DNA of 64,000 bases from Acetivibrio mesophilus (GTDB taxonomy: Bacteria; Bacillota; Clostridia; Acetivibrionales; Acetivibrionaceae). Within the stretch, counting starts at the first letter, position 1; every line of letters begins with the position of its first letter. The translations under genes and the position numbers were made by a program. The stretch is from contig NZ_RLII01000001.1 of the NCBI RefSeq assembly GCF_004102745.1, positions 372,001 to 436,000 on the forward strand, in the 5' to 3' direction. Shown here one piece after another: positions 43,305 to 53,006 of this stretch. The notes beneath the pieces were generated by a model, which ran no database searches, was not told where the DNA came from, and saw nothing but the letters and a program-made list of their open reading frames with translations.

Positions 43305-46031
43305 TTATATGGGGATTTCCTTAATAATTTTTAAGAGGTATCTTTTTAGCACAGTAAAATCAGTTGAGTCAACCTTATTATCTCTATTTAAATCTGCTGC
43401 TTTTTTAAAGTTCTCCTCTTGTTCAATTGTATCGAATTTTAAAGCTTTGATGAGGTACCTTTTTAGCATTGCCAAGTCTGTAGAAGTTACTTTACCATCA
43501 AAGTTCATATCTCCGTGTTTTATTGAAGGAGTTGGTGAAGGACTTGGATCAGAAGTAATACCGATCAGCTTCATATTATCTACAACAAATTTTCCTGACC
43601 CGCTATTAGCGTATGAAAAATGTATTGCACATAACTTTTCCAGATCCAAAGTACCGCTCATATCCTGACCTGGTGGTTGGTAATCAAGTCTTCTCTTGAA
43701 GTCGGAGAATGGTATTTCTATAGTTTCCCAAGAACTACCTGGGGTTATTGAATAAACCCAATGTTCTCCATCTCCTTCACCGGTTATGCTTTGTTCAGTA
43801 AGCAAAACTCTTATTTCATTAGTAGAAGTATCAAGGGACTTAATATCAAAGGATAATTTAAGCCACTTTGACCAATCGCCGTCCTCTAAATTGTATGCTG
43901 TTCCCCAGTAACCGTCTGCTGATCCAGTGTAAGTGATTTCTAGGCCATTTCCTGATTTACCGGTTGACATTTTTGATGAAGCTTTAGCGCCTTCACCGGA
44001 GTATGAACCCCAATTTAATACACCCTCAAAATCATCCAAGATTTTTTCACCAACAGCCGGTGTTACAGGCGGTTTGGTTGGTGCAGGAGTTTGGGTAGGC
44101 TTTGGAGAGTAAGACGGATATGTACCCGGATTCAATACTGCATTAAGCACTTCGGTATCAAAGGTACGGGTATCTCTGTTGTAAATACCCATATCATATT
44201 CTAATGATCCGAAAAGACTATTATCCCATACAGAACATGCAAAGCCACGCTCTAAAGCTTGGTCACTGATGAAATCATACCATTTAATACGAGAAGGACC
44301 GTCTGCATAAGACATTACAGCAAACTCTCCAAGATAAACCGGTATATTATTTCTATCAGACCAGCTCTTAACATAGTCAAATACCCTTGCTACAGTATCC
44401 ATATCTTCTTTGGTACCCCATGTACCTTTCCACTTATGTGTAAAATCATATGGATCATAATAATGGAAAGTTCCTATTAAGTATGGATCATTTGGAATTT
44501 TAATGTTTACAAGCGCATTATAACTATTCCAGAAGCCGCCACCTACTATAACAATACGTGTTGGATTGGTCTTTCTGATTATTTTTAATATTCTGCTATT
44601 CATATCGTCTATCTGACTGTCTGTGATATTTCCAAAAGGTTCATTCATAATCTCAAACAAGAGATCTTCCGATTTGTCTTTAAACCTTTCTGCAATTTGT
44701 TCCCATATCATTTCAAAACGTTCTATGTTTCCATCATAGTTTTCCTTGATCCAATCATCATGGTGTGAGTTTATAACGGTAACAAAACCTCTTGAAAGTG
44801 ACCAATCAACTACTTGTTCAACCCTATCTAAGAAAGCTTTGTCAATTGTATATGGGTATGTATTCATTGTATGGTTGTCCCATCTTACCGGTATTCTTAC
44901 ATTTTGATAGCCTGCAGCTTTAAAATCATCAAAATAATACTCCATGGCACGCTTGGACCAATCACCTTCATAAGGGGCTTCAAGAGTATTGCCAAGGTTG
45001 GTTCCCATACCCATTTTCCTAACCATTTCAAAGGGTTTGGTAGTATTTGTGGAAGTTGACGTTGGCAAAGGAGTAGGAGTTGACTTTGGAGTTGGGGTAG
45101 GTGTAGGATTTGATGAACCTGCACCTATTGCATTCTTATATGCTTCAAGGGCTGCAGGACTTGAATTGATTCTCCAGTCGGTTTCTTTGTCTTCATGGAA
45201 CCAAACAGCAGCAAATACTTTAGTGTAAGATGTTTTTATAGTATTATATGTTTCTGTAATCCATCTCGCCTTGTTTCCACCTATTTCAGCTGATGAGAAT
45301 TCTGCTATAATCATAGGTTTGTTTATTGAGTTTAACGCATTATAGGCTCTTGAGAAAATCTGATCGAAGCTTTGCCATTGGCTACCCCAGTCTTGAGTAG
45401 TACCCCAGTTATATCCATCGATGGAAGTATAGTCTACATAGTTATCCCCAGGATAATAACCCATATAGCTTGTACCATCACCTACATTATCACAGTTTAC
45501 ATTGTATACCCATTTAACATTAGTAACACCGTTGGTACGGAAAATGTCAACGATACGTCTAAAAGCAGCTATATAAGTATCGTTTGTGTTTGCTTTATCG
45601 GGGTATCCTATAGCCCATGGATACCAGTTTCCGTTGGCTTCATGAAGAGGTCTTAACCAAATTTCTTTGCCATAAGCCTTTATATCTTGTGCCATCCTGG
45701 TTATGTAAGCATCCGCTCTACCGTTTTTAATATCCACAGTGTTATATTCCCATGGTTCCCAGGTAATCATTAATATTGAACCGTTTTGGTAAACAGCATC
45801 AGCATAAGGTTTTACCCAGGAGAAATTAGTAGACCAGTTAATAAACTGGTGTACAATATCAAGCTTTTTGCCCTGAAGCTCCTGAAAACTGTTAATAGCT
45901 GATTCTGAGGGCTGGGTTCCTACCCATGCACCAAATTTTAAATTAGTGTTGTTCTGACCAAGTGACTGAAAAGAAAATAAACTTGTGAGTATACTCAACA
46001 CTAGTAAGGACACTAAAATCCTTTTTTTCAT
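43305..46031 (-). CDS. celH: Cellulosomal GH26-GH5-CBM11-dockerin glucanase (CelH / Lic26A-Cel5E type)
   Basis: A 908-residue secreted enzyme. A signal peptide ([19 protein letters not shown]) is followed by GH26 (about 30-305; acid/base Glu in [11 protein letters not shown], nucleophile in [11 protein letters not shown]), a Pro/Thr linker, GH5 (about 335-640; acid/base in FEIMNEPFG, nucleophile in [10 protein letters not shown]), a second Pro/Thr linker, a CBM11-like beta domain (about 665-830), and a C-terminal dockerin with two calcium-binding repeats ([21 protein letters not shown] and [21 protein letters not shown]). This matches C. thermocellum CelH, active on mixed-linkage beta-glucan, carboxymethyl cellulose and lichenan. 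GGGAGGG precedes the ATG. The adjacent sigma/anti-sigma pair may control it. Confidence 0.95.
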   Translation of the reverse strand: MKKRILVSLLVLSILTSLFSFQSLGQNNTNLKFGAWVGTQPSESAINSFQELQGKKLDIVHQFINWSTNFSWVKPYADAVYQNGSILMITWEPWEYNTVDIKNGRADAYITRMAQDIKAYGKEIWLRPLHEANGNWYPWAIGYPDKANTNDTYIAAFRRIVDIFRTNGVTNVKWVYNVNCDNVGDGTSYMGYYPGDNYVDYTSIDGYNWGTTQDWGSQWQSFDQIFSRAYNALNSINKPMIIAEFSSAEIGGNKARWITETYNTIKTSYTKVFAAVWFHEDKETDWRINSSPAALEAYKNAIGAGSSNPTPTPTPKSTPTPLPTSTSTNTTKPFEMVRKMGMGTNLGNTLEAPYEGDWSKRAMEYYFDDFKAAGYQNVRIPVRWDNHTMNTYPYTIDKAFLDRVEQVVDWSLSRGFVTVINSHHDDWIKENYDGNIERFEMIWEQIAERFKDKSEDLLFEIMNEPFGNITDSQIDDMNSRILKIIRKTNPTRIVIVGGGFWNSYNALVNIKIPNDPYLIGTFHYYDPYDFTHKWKGTWGTKEDMDTVARVFDYVKSWSDRNNIPVYLGEFAVMSYADGPSRIKWYDFISDQALERGFACSVWDNSLFGSLEYDMGIYNRDTRTFDTEVLNAVLNPGTYPSYSPKPTQTPAPTKPPVTPAVGEKILDDFEGVLNWGSYSGEGAKASSKMSTGKSGNGLEITYTGSADGYWGTAYNLEDGDWSKWLKLSFDIKSLDTSTNEIRVLLTEQSITGEGDGEHWVYSITPGSSWETIEIPFSDFKRRLDYQPPGQDMSGTLDLEKLCAIHFSYANSGSGKFVVDNMKLIGITSDPSPSPTPSIKHGDMNFDGKVTSTDLAMLKRYLIKALKFDTIEQEENFKKAADLNRDNKVDSTDFTVLKRYLLKIIKEIPI

Positions 46032-46188
46032 AATATCCCTCCCATTAAAAAATAAAAATTACAGTAAAATGTCAATCTTTTAAAAAATATCCTCCTTTCC
46101 AGACTTATATTTTGAGCTTAATTATACAGGGGGCTAAATTAGTTTTTCCCTCTATTAATTAATACTTCTTGAAATTATAAAGGTAACG

Positions 46189-46232
46189 TTTTATAAAAAA
46201 ATAATGCCAGATATCTTTTTGGATAACTGGCA
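46189..46232 (-). terminator. Intrinsic terminator of the sigma/anti-sigma operon
   Basis: TGCCAG (46205-46210) pairs with CTGGCA (46227-46232), extended by TATC/GATA inside. Read on the minus strand the stem is followed by ATTATTTTTTT, so it terminates transcription just after the anti-sigma gene and separates it from celH. Confidence 0.8.
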
Positions 46233-46268
46233 GATTAAAACATTTTTATTAACAAAGGTCACAAGGTC

Positions 46269-47954
46269 CTATTTCCAAAAATTTTGTAGTGTTTCAAGGA
46301 TAGGCTGATTGTCTAGTATTGAAATTCTCTTAAAATAATTATCCTTAATGTAATATTCCTCAAGAGCCTCCGCAAAATGATTCTCTTCTGCAGATGTAGC
46401 AACGTACTCACTTGTAAAGTAAAAAGGATTCAATCGGATTTCATTCTCCCAACTGACATATTCTCCATATAAAGCATTAAAACCCGTTTTTACATCTACG
46501 AAAGAACTAACAGCATTTTTATACTGAAAGTATGAAGCAGATATACCGTATTTATCGAAAATATTGTGGGCAGTTTCCAGCCACTCTACACGTTTATCTA
46601 CGCTATTTACCCGCGAAATTCCATACTCGGTTAATAAAGGCGCCTTGCCAATATTTTTTGCCCATTCAAAGCGGTCTTCAACCTGGGATTCCATACTTGC
46701 GGCATCAAAGTCCCCAACACCGTTATTTACAAAATTATATGGCTCAAAAAAATGAAACAAATATACTATGTTTGAAGAATTTATCTTAACAAAATCCCTT
46801 TCCCAAATAATACCTTGTTCACCGCTGTCTATCGTATAATTACTGGTTTTTTCGTTCCAATAAGATTCGCCGGGATTTGCTTCTCTGCTGTTATACTCAG
46901 GAACAAAAATAATGTGTTTTTTGTCAATTTTACGTATCTCTTTGCATACATTATTTAAACGTTCTCTAAATACCTCGATTCCACCTTCGATTTCACTTGG
47001 AGCCCTTGGCTGGTTTATCACTCCGTATCCGGCCACACCTTTAAAGTCTTTAAGTTCATTGGATAAATACTTCCACATATCAACCCATTGTTTATAGTAG
47101 GTATCATCTTCAAATACAGATTTTATACGGTCTGAACCATGTTTGTGTTTTTCGTAAATATCATTTGCAGAATCAAGCCCTGGAGGAGCCATTAGCATAA
47201 TGGCAGTATATATATCCATCGAAGAAAAACGCATTATATGTTCTTTCAGTTTTTTGAGATTTTCCTCTCTGTTGGGATTATCCTCTGCAAAAAGCTGATA
47301 ATTGATGTCGTATAAGACTGTGTTGCAACCTAGATTTTTAATACGCTCAAAATCATCCTCAGTCAAGACCCAGGCATCCTGTACAGATGGTCGTATAATA
47401 GGGTCCATACCTTCACTTTGCAATTTTTCCGATTCTTCATTGACCCAGTTGCCCCAAAAGTTGTTTGTAAGGGTAACACCTCTAATATTGAAGATTTCAC
47501 CATTCTCAGTAACAATATTTTGTCCCTCTGTTTGCAAAAAGGTTAAATTTGTTAATTCATTAGTATAGGAAATGTTATTGTTATCTTTGATAATCAAATT
47601 ACCGAGATTGTCAAAGATTCCGCTGGTTATTAACAAAGTTACTGATACAAAGATTGCTAAAGTGCCAAAAGATGCTTTTAGAGCAGGTTTTAGTCGTTCT
47701 AATAATGAGAGAACCTTGAAAGTCAGTTTTGATTTCTTATATCTATCAGCGTCTACAGCATTAATAACCTTCATGTAAAAATATTTATCCATTTCCGGCT
47801 CTTTAGTAATATAATTTTTGGATATCATAAGTGCGCCTAAATAATTTCTGCAGTTTTTGCAAGTGCTTATGTGCTTGTTTATTTTTTCTGACTCCTCATT
47901 AGACAAACAGTCCAAGTCGTAATTTGTCATATAATCCATATATCTACATCTCAT
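46269..47954 (-). CDS. Anti-sigma factor with extracellular GH5-like cellulose sensor (Rsi24C type)
   Basis: A 561-residue single-pass protein. The N-terminal anti-sigma zinc finger reads HISTCKNCRNYLGA (H-x3-C-x2-C, about 28-38); one membrane segment lies near 95-117 (LAIFVSVTLLITSGIF). The outer part (about 145-561) is GH5-like: IRGVTLTNNFWGNW, YGVINQPRAPSE, and LLTEYGISR. The acid/base Glu of NEP is replaced by Gln (codon CAG); the nucleophile Glu in TEYG remains. In C. thermocellum Rsi24C the same Glu-to-Gln change leaves a module that binds cellulose without cutting it. It should hold the upstream sigma factor at the membrane and release it on polysaccharide binding. The ATG overlaps the sigma stop (TAATG). 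Confidence 0.92.
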   Translation of the reverse strand: MRCRYMDYMTNYDLDCLSNEESEKINKHISTCKNCRNYLGALMISKNYITKEPEMDKYFYMKVINAVDADRYKKSKLTFKVLSLLERLKPALKASFGTLAIFVSVTLLITSGIFDNLGNLIIKDNNNISYTNELTNLTFLQTEGQNIVTENGEIFNIRGVTLTNNFWGNWVNEESEKLQSEGMDPIIRPSVQDAWVLTEDDFERIKNLGCNTVLYDINYQLFAEDNPNREENLKKLKEHIMRFSSMDIYTAIMLMAPPGLDSANDIYEKHKHGSDRIKSVFEDDTYYKQWVDMWKYLSNELKDFKGVAGYGVINQPRAPSEIEGGIEVFRERLNNVCKEIRKIDKKHIIFVPEYNSREANPGESYWNEKTSNYTIDSGEQGIIWERDFVKINSSNIVYLFHFFEPYNFVNNGVGDFDAASMESQVEDRFEWAKNIGKAPLLTEYGISRVNSVDKRVEWLETAHNIFDKYGISASYFQYKNAVSSFVDVKTGFNALYGEYVSWENEIRLNPFYFTSEYVATSAEENHFAEALEEYYIKDNYFKRISILDNQPILETLQNFWK

Positions 47955-48514
47955 TATAAATCACCTTTCCTTCCCATATCAGCTATCTTCTGGGCGAGTG
48001 AGGATTTTGCTCTATGAACTTTCATTTTGGCTGCGTCCTGTGAGATACCCATTATTTTCCCAATTTCTTTATAGGAAAAGTCTTTTATATATCTCAATAT
48101 AAAAGCTGTCTTTTGCTTTTCTTTAAGGCTATCAATGACCTCTATTATTTCTCTATAATGTTCCTTAACTTCTATTAGTAGTTCCGGGTTGTTTTCTAGG
48201 CTTGGAATCTCTTCAATCAAATCATCTAGATAATAGCTGGAAGCTCGGGTGTTCCTTTTTTTTATTGATGATTTTATTGTATTAAGAGTGATACTATAAA
48301 TCCATGTGGAGAAACGGTAATTATTATTATATTTATACAAGTTATTATATACTTTTACAAACACATCTTGAAGGATATCTTCTGTGTCTTCTTTAGACTT
48401 TGTCATTTTATATATAAAATTATATAGTTGTCCCTGATAAGCTTGTACAAGTAAAGCAAATGACTGTATATCGCCATTTAATGTATTGGAAATTAAAATG
48501 CTTTCATCCAGCAA
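47954..48514 (-). CDS. ECF-type RNA polymerase sigma factor (sigma24C type)
   Basis: A 186-residue sigma-70 family ECF factor: region 2 (FIYKMTKSKEDTEDILQDVFVKVYNNLYKYN, with FSTWIYSITLN) and region 4 (LKEKQKTAFILRYIKDFSYKEIGKIMGISQDAAKMKVHRAKSSL). The TTG at 48514 is preferred because AGGGAG lies eight bases upstream; the frame is open to 48553. It is cotranscribed with its anti-sigma factor. Likely targets are itself and polysaccharide-degrading genes such as the neighbouring celH, by analogy with C. thermocellum. Confidence 0.92.
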   Translation of the reverse strand: MLDESILISNTLNGDIQSFALLVQAYQGQLYNFIYKMTKSKEDTEDILQDVFVKVYNNLYKYNNNYRFSTWIYSITLNTIKSSIKKRNTRASSYYLDDLIEEIPSLENNPELLIEVKEHYREIIEVIDSLKEKQKTAFILRYIKDFSYKEIGKIMGISQDAAKMKVHRAKSSLAQKIADMGRKGDL

Positions 48515-48623
48515 TTTATCAACTCCCTTGTAAAGAAAAAGTATATAAATCAATTCAATTCATAATATATGGGAAAATAGATAAATACTTAGAGTAAGAA
48601 TTAGCCAGAGTGATTGATTTAGG

Positions 48624-48643
48624 AAAATTCTCGTATTCAATTT
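48624..48643 (+). repeat. 20-bp direct repeat, copy 1
   Basis: The sequence AAAATTCTCGTATTCAATTT occurs here and again at 48907-48926, identical in all 20 bases and 283 bases apart; GAGTGATT precedes both copies at slightly different distances. It may be a regulatory site for the neighbouring sigma gene or leftover from a local duplication. Confidence 0.6.
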
Positions 48644-48906
48644 GATTATATCATTAAAATATAGTTAAATCAAACTGTCTCTACATTTTTCTCGAAAAAT
48701 ATGTTGCATTTTTGATTAAGTTTCTAATAAAATAATATATACTTTCCTGCAAAAAAACGTTACTTTTATATTTTTCAGAAGTATCAATTATTAAGGGGAA
48801 ATGAAGAACTATTTATTTGGCTTATTGCGTTTTAGAAAAAAGTAGGTGATTTATTAGATAGAAAGATGGGATCTGGAGTAAAAAAGAGTGATTATAATTA
48901 ATAATT

Positions 48907-48926
48907 AAAATTCTCGTATTCAATTT
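48907..48926 (+). repeat. 20-bp direct repeat, copy 2
   Basis: Second exact copy of the 20-base repeat at 48624-48643, in the same orientation, close to the gene remnant that starts near 48963. Confidence 0.6.
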
Positions 48927-48962
48927 TTTATGTAATAAACATGGGGTGTTTTCTTCCATTAG

Positions 48963-49151
48963 ATTTTTGCGCTTATTATAGGGCTTGACCGTTGTTGGAG
49001 CTATAAGTTATATTTATGCTGTTCTGTTGGTCTTTCAGATTCATTTGATGAAGCATTGGATTATTTGGAGTCGGATCTAAAAATTGATTTATACTATACT
49101 TGGAATGATTATTATAAGGTTAGAGAATTTGTGCCTGCTTTAATTGTCTAA
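48963..49151 (+). pseudogene. C-terminal remnant of an unidentified gene
   Basis: A reading frame without a start codon runs from 48963 to a TAA at 49149-49151. Its end has protein-like composition (SFDEALDYLESDLKIDLYYTWNDYYKVREFVPAL). A TAG lies directly upstream in frame, so the 5' part is lost or mutated. The next small gene follows 17 bases later, as if the two once formed an operon. Family unknown. Confidence 0.35.
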
Positions 49152-49168
49152 AAGGAGGTTTGGTGTAA

Positions 49169-49375
49169 ATGAGTAATGTTGAATTTATAGGTTCAGACGG
49201 TGGAAAACATGAGTATGTTTTAGTTAATGGTGTTAAACACGAGTGTTTGCTTAATGCGAAAAAGCGATTAAGCGGATGCACAAATATGAAAGAATATGTC
49301 GAGGGAATGGAATATTTAGCATACAAAGTATTTATTGGAAAAACTGTAAAGAATGATGGTTTCTTCTCAGAGTAG
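49169..49375 (+). CDS. Small hypothetical protein
   Basis: A 68-residue soluble protein with AAAGGAGG seven to ten bases before the ATG. The sequence (FIGSDGGKHEYVLVNGVKHECLLN) suggests a small beta-rich protein with two similar KHEY/KHEC turns. It follows the remnant above. No family recognised; the strong ribosome site supports expression. Confidence 0.55.
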   Translation: MSNVEFIGSDGGKHEYVLVNGVKHECLLNAKKRLSGCTNMKEYVEGMEYLAYKVFIGKTVKNDGFFSE

Positions 49376-49708
49376 CCTTGAACTATAAAATTGTTATTTT
49401 GTGCGTAGTTTTAAAGGTATAAATTTGTGTACTAGAAAAAAAGATTCCTATCAAACGTAGGGGGGAAATGCAGGTATCCCTAAGTTGTTTGCGAATGTTA
49501 ATGCGAAGTAAAGTTTCAATGCATGTGGAGACGGTTGTCTTAATTCCAAAAAAAGAGATAAACTTGAATCGTTGAGAATACTTGGTTATACAAACTGTTT
49601 ATATTCAGTTTATATTGCATCGGTATAATATTTTATATATTACCGCTATATTCTCAATTTTGTTGTTTGCATCTTTTGGAAAATATGCATGAAGAAAAGG
49701 GGAACGCA
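49376..49708. other. Intergenic region before the alarmone synthetase
   Basis: About 330 bases. A TATAAT lies near 49622-49627 without a good -35 match. A 35-codon frame at 49468-49575 has a G-rich ribosome site but no recognisable protein character (listed separately). Confidence 0.4.
49468..49575 (+). CDS. Possible 35-residue small ORF
   Basis: ATG at 49468 is preceded by a run of G (AGGGGGGAA) and opens 35 codons to TGA at 49573-49575. The peptide starts MQVSLSCLRMLM and is basic with scattered hydrophobic residues. There is no supporting neighbour or conservation evidence; it may be a decayed gene piece. Confidence 0.2.
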   Translation: MQVSLSCLRMLMRSKVSMHVETVVLIPKKEINLNR

Positions 49709-50533
49709 ATGAACAAGAAGGAAAGGTCTTTTAATTCAAACGAATACTTAGAAAACCTGTTTTCAGATACATCTGATTCGCAAATTTATGATTTATTACC
49801 TGAGGTGATATCGATGGACAACCCAATAGTTAATACCATGTGGGATCAGTCCAAAGAAATATTGAGCTTGGTGGTTGAGTTCAAAGAATTAATGATGATG
49901 TATAAATGTGCCATAAAAGAAATCAAGACGAAATTTGAAGTTTTGGACACAGAGTTTAAAATCCGGTATCAAAGGAATCCTATTAATTTTATTAATACAC
50001 GTCTTAAATGCACTACAAGTATTATTAAGAAGATGACAAGAAAAAATATACCTTTTACACTCGAGAATATTGAAAAATATATTCACGATGTGGCCGGAGT
50101 CCGGGTGATTTGTTCGTATGTAGATGATATATACAGCATTGCAGAAGCGCTAATAAAGCAGGATGATATTAAGCTTATTACGAAAAAGGATTATATAGCA
50201 CATCCAAAATCCAACGGCTATCGAAGTTTGCATTTGATAATCAGCGTTCCTGTCTATTTTGCCGAACAAAAGAAAAATATGAAAGTGGAGGTACAAATCA
50301 GGACCATAGCTATGGATTCCTGGGCAAGCTTGGAACATCAACTTAGATATAAGCAGCAGATAGCAAATGGGGAAGAAATCGCCGAGCATTTAAAGGAGTG
50401 TGCCGAACTTATATCGGACATCGACTCCCGAATGCTTGACATAAGGACGAAGATTGAGGCAAACAGTAGTGATCCTACAGAAGAAGAGATATTGCTGAAA
50501 AAATTAAGTAAGATTGATACGCCGATTGAATAG
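49709..50533 (+). CDS. Small alarmone synthetase (RelA/SpoT-domain GTP pyrophosphokinase)
   Basis: A 274-residue (p)ppGpp synthetase lacking the hydrolase and TGS/ACT domains. Synthetase motifs are ARVICSYVDDIYS-like (VAGVRVICSYVDDIYSIAEAL, about 118-138), YIAHPKSNGYRSLHLII (the G-loop with catalytic residues), VEVQIRTIAMDSWASLEHQLRYK, and CAELISDIDSRMLDI. It matches the YwaC/YjbM type. It makes the stringent-response alarmone in the cytoplasm. The ATG at 49709 has AGGGGA six bases upstream. Confidence 0.92.
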   Translation: MNKKERSFNSNEYLENLFSDTSDSQIYDLLPEVISMDNPIVNTMWDQSKEILSLVVEFKELMMMYKCAIKEIKTKFEVLDTEFKIRYQRNPINFINTRLKCTTSIIKKMTRKNIPFTLENIEKYIHDVAGVRVICSYVDDIYSIAEALIKQDDIKLITKKDYIAHPKSNGYRSLHLIISVPVYFAEQKKNMKVEVQIRTIAMDSWASLEHQLRYKQQIANGEEIAEHLKECAELISDIDSRMLDIRTKIEANSSDPTEEEILLKKLSKIDTPIE

Positions 50534-50560
50534 GGTATTTATTTGCGGTAAAAATCAGAC

Positions 50561-51007
50561 TCAGAGCGATCTTTTTAAATAAATCATATCCACCAATTGT
50601 TTTCCATCCTCATACATGGGGTGGTCGTAATTGTCTACAAAAAAGTTTTTAACAATGTGTGATTTTTCAAATCCACATTTCTCATAGAAATTAAGTGTCA
50701 TGGGGCTATCGCCTGTTCCGACGTACAACTCGCCACCTGACTTTTTGTAGTGATTAACAATAAATGAGATTAGATATTGTCCATATCCTTTGCGTTGATA
50801 TTTTGGAACTGTAACAATATTTTTAATTTCATAAACATTCGGCTGTTCTTGAGTAACAACACAAATCGCTTTAAGATCATCATCAATCAAGGCGAACATT
50901 TCACCCCGATACAAATATTTTTCTATCATACTTTCCTGTTCGTCTGCAATAAGTAGCAAATCCATGTACTTAGTTTTATCACCATCAGCAATTTTCTCGA
51001 TTCTCAT
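50561..51007 (-). CDS. GNAT-family N-acetyltransferase
   Basis: A 148-residue GNAT protein: acetyl-CoA loop VPKYQRKGYGQYLISFIV (Q/RxxGxG/A-like, about 71-88) and YEKCGFEKSHIV at the C-terminal alpha4-beta6 part. The substrate is unknown. AAAGGAG precedes the ATG. Convergent with the alarmone synthetase gene. Confidence 0.88.
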   Translation of the reverse strand: MRIEKIADGDKTKYMDLLLIADEQESMIEKYLYRGEMFALIDDDLKAICVVTQEQPNVYEIKNIVTVPKYQRKGYGQYLISFIVNHYKKSGGELYVGTGDSPMTLNFYEKCGFEKSHIVKNFFVDNYDHPMYEDGKQLVDMIYLKRSL

Positions 51008-51252
51008 CTGCGTTTTCTCCTTTTTTTGTTGACTTTGTTCAATTGAATTTTATCAAAAGTAAAATTTAACTTCAATTTATTCTTTGATAGTTCAAATTGT
51101 TGTAGAATGTAGGGTGAGGGGCAATTCAAAGAACATTGCATCCTAGAGGATATATTCTATCATAATATGTATAACAAAGGTAGCATAATTGCAAACATTG
51201 GGTTATGTGTAATGTGACTGAGCTATAGTATAATTATTTTGAGGTGATGATG

Positions 51253-51924
51253 ATGATTTTTTCCGAAAAACTACAATTACTTAGAAAGAATAAAGGGCTC
51301 ACACAAGAGGAAATGGCTGAGAGACTTAATGTATCAAGGCAGGCAGTTGCTAAATGGGAGTCAGGACAGGTTTATCCGGATATTTCAAATCTGATTCAAA
51401 TCAGTGATCTACTCAATGTGACTGTTGATTATCTTGTTAGAGATCAAAAGTGTATGATCAATATTTCATCCGATGCGAAGACAGATTTGGACAAACTGAT
51501 TGATTTCAGACTTGAAGCGAATATAAACACATATGCAGCATGCATGAATGAAACAACTTCAACAAGACTTGATTCCCATGATTTTCAGTATACAAATGGA
51601 CCTTTCACATATCATGATACATATGTGGGAGGAGAACAATTTGCAGGTGAAGAAGCTATTTGGCAAGATGGAAAAGCCGTTTATGCCATGAATTATCTGG
51701 GACGGGTGTTGGGAGAAAACTTTAGTGGAAATTTCTTAAAAGAGGCGCTTAGGAAGGCAGATAAAAACATGCCTTATAGAGGGCCGGAATACTATCAGTC
51801 AGGAGAGTACTTATACAAGTGTAAGGTTGTGGGTGATTTTACTTGGTTTCAAGGCTATGAAGAAATCTACTGTAATGAGGTAAAGGTGTTTGAGTGTTAC
51901 TTTCATGGGGGATTGATTCGTTGA
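51253..51924 (+). CDS. XRE-family regulator with DUF5680-type C-terminal domain
   Basis: A 223-residue transcription regulator. The N-terminal helix-turn-helix (LRKNKGLTQEEMAERLNVSRQAVAKWESGQVYPDISNLIQISDLLNV) is of the Cro/C1 type, followed by a linker and a C-terminal region (about 80-223; FQYTNGPFTYHDTYVGGEQFAGEEAIWQDGKAVYAMNYLGRV) like DUF5680. GAGGTG at 51241-51246 favours ATG 51253; three earlier in-frame starts overlap the site. The target is unknown. Confidence 0.85.
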   Translation: MIFSEKLQLLRKNKGLTQEEMAERLNVSRQAVAKWESGQVYPDISNLIQISDLLNVTVDYLVRDQKCMINISSDAKTDLDKLIDFRLEANINTYAACMNETTSTRLDSHDFQYTNGPFTYHDTYVGGEQFAGEEAIWQDGKAVYAMNYLGRVLGENFSGNFLKEALRKADKNMPYRGPEYYQSGEYLYKCKVVGDFTWFQGYEEIYCNEVKVFECYFHGGLIR

Positions 51925-52432
51925 ATTTGACGAGTATATTCAGGGCATAAAATAATTATTGCTGTAGACTTATAAGTTATTCTAGATGACATAGCATTTT
52001 GCTGGTTGACATCTTCGGTTTCGTGACTTGCAATTTATAGTAAGTAGTAGATTTTAGGCCGCTTATCTTTCTGGGTAAGTGGTTTTGAACACAAATATTA
52101 TGTATCCTGATCACAGCAATTCAATAGCGAATCATGCAAATTTCAACACCCATATTATGGAATATTATTTTCCTTTATATTTGCTTAACGCTAACAAGGA
52201 TAATTATTTACGCTTGAATTGCTTAATGAGAAATAGATGTAATGTGATAACGGCTGGCTTCGCGGGACAGTAAAACTTCCGGATCACTTAAAACAAAAAA
52301 TTCAACCAATATAATATGACGTACTGTTGTCATCTTTCCGATGTTATTATTAAGAATAGAGCTGATAAAAATGGGACAGGCAGGGCTATATGGCTAAGAC
52401 AATCAACCAAAATGAGAGGAGTGTAGAATAAT
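51925..52432. other. Intergenic region before the ClbS-like gene
   Basis: About 500 bases with no convincing gene. A 64-codon frame near 52079 has no ribosome site and is rejected. TTGACA at 52006-52011 with TGCAAT 17 bases later is at best a weak promoter. GAGAGGAG at 52414-52421 is the ribosome site of the next gene. Confidence 0.4.
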
Positions 52433-52978
52433 ATTCCAAGACCGACAACGAAAAAAGATTTGATTACTGCCGCAAATGAGCAATTTGATAAGATGTGGGC
52501 ACTCATTGACAGCATGACAGAGGAAGAACTCAGCATGCCTTTTGATTTCGGTGATGATCCAAAGGATAAGGAGGCCCACTGGAAGCGTGATAAAAACCTG
52601 CGTGATATTTTCGTTCACCTGTACGAGTGGCATCAACTCTTGTTAGATTGGGTTACCTCCAACCAGAAGGGCAATCACATACCTTTTCTGCCTGAACCGT
52701 ACAATTGGAAAACATACGGCGATATGAACATGAAATTTTGGGAAAAACATCAATTAACACCATATGAAGATGCAAAGAAAATGCTTATGCAAAGTCATAA
52801 GGAAGTTCTCGGACTCATCGAAGGTTTTTCCAATGAGGAGTTGTTTGAGAAACAGCATTTTAAATGGAGTGGCACAACTAGTTTGGGCAGTTACTGCATT
52901 AGCGCAACATGCAGCCATTATGACTGGGCGATTAAAAAGATAAAGAGGCAGATAAAAAAGCTGAGTTCCCCTTCCTGA
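52433..52978 (+). CDS. ClbS/DfsB-family protein with apparent AUU start
   Basis: A protein of about 181 residues in the ClbS/DfsB group of four-helix-bundle proteins, related to DinB-like proteins; ClbS is a resistance protein against the DNA-reactive colibactin. Members usually begin M-x-RPTTK.DLI; here the in-frame codons are ATT CCA AGA CCG ACA ACG AAA AAA, so the normal ATG position is ATT at 52433, with GAGAGGAG 11 bases upstream. A TTG at 52460 would cut off nine conserved residues. The rest (FDKMWALIDSMTEEEL, RDIFVHLYEWHQLLLDW, YDWAIKKIKR) looks intact. It lies 12 kb outside the cluster. Confidence 0.8.
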   Translation: MPRPTTKKDLITAANEQFDKMWALIDSMTEEELSMPFDFGDDPKDKEAHWKRDKNLRDIFVHLYEWHQLLLDWVTSNQKGNHIPFLPEPYNWKTYGDMNMKFWEKHQLTPYEDAKKMLMQSHKEVLGLIEGFSNEELFEKQHFKWSGTTSLGSYCISATCSHYDWAIKKIKRQIKKLSSPS

Positions 52979-53005
52979 CAGGGAAGGGACTCGATGTCCC
53001 GAGCT
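52963..53005. terminator. Terminator-like hairpin at a convergent junction
   Basis: GAGTTCCCCTTCC (from 52963) pairs with GGGAAGGGACTC (52981-52992) around TGACA, overlapping the stop codon of the ClbS-like gene; TCCCGAGCTTTT follows. It separates that gene from the converging acyl-CoA synthetase gene. Confidence 0.65.
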
Positions 53006-53006
53006 T

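Larger units (their letters stand above)
48515..48962. other. AT-rich intergenic region upstream of the sigma gene
   Basis: About 450 AT-rich bases hold no gene. The only notable content is a 20-base direct repeat (separate entries). The sigma promoter must lie within, read on the minus strand, but no consensus pair was certain. Confidence 0.5.

Noticed and set aside
52079-52273. 64-codon frame before the ClbS-like gene
   Set aside because: No ribosome site and no recognisable protein character.
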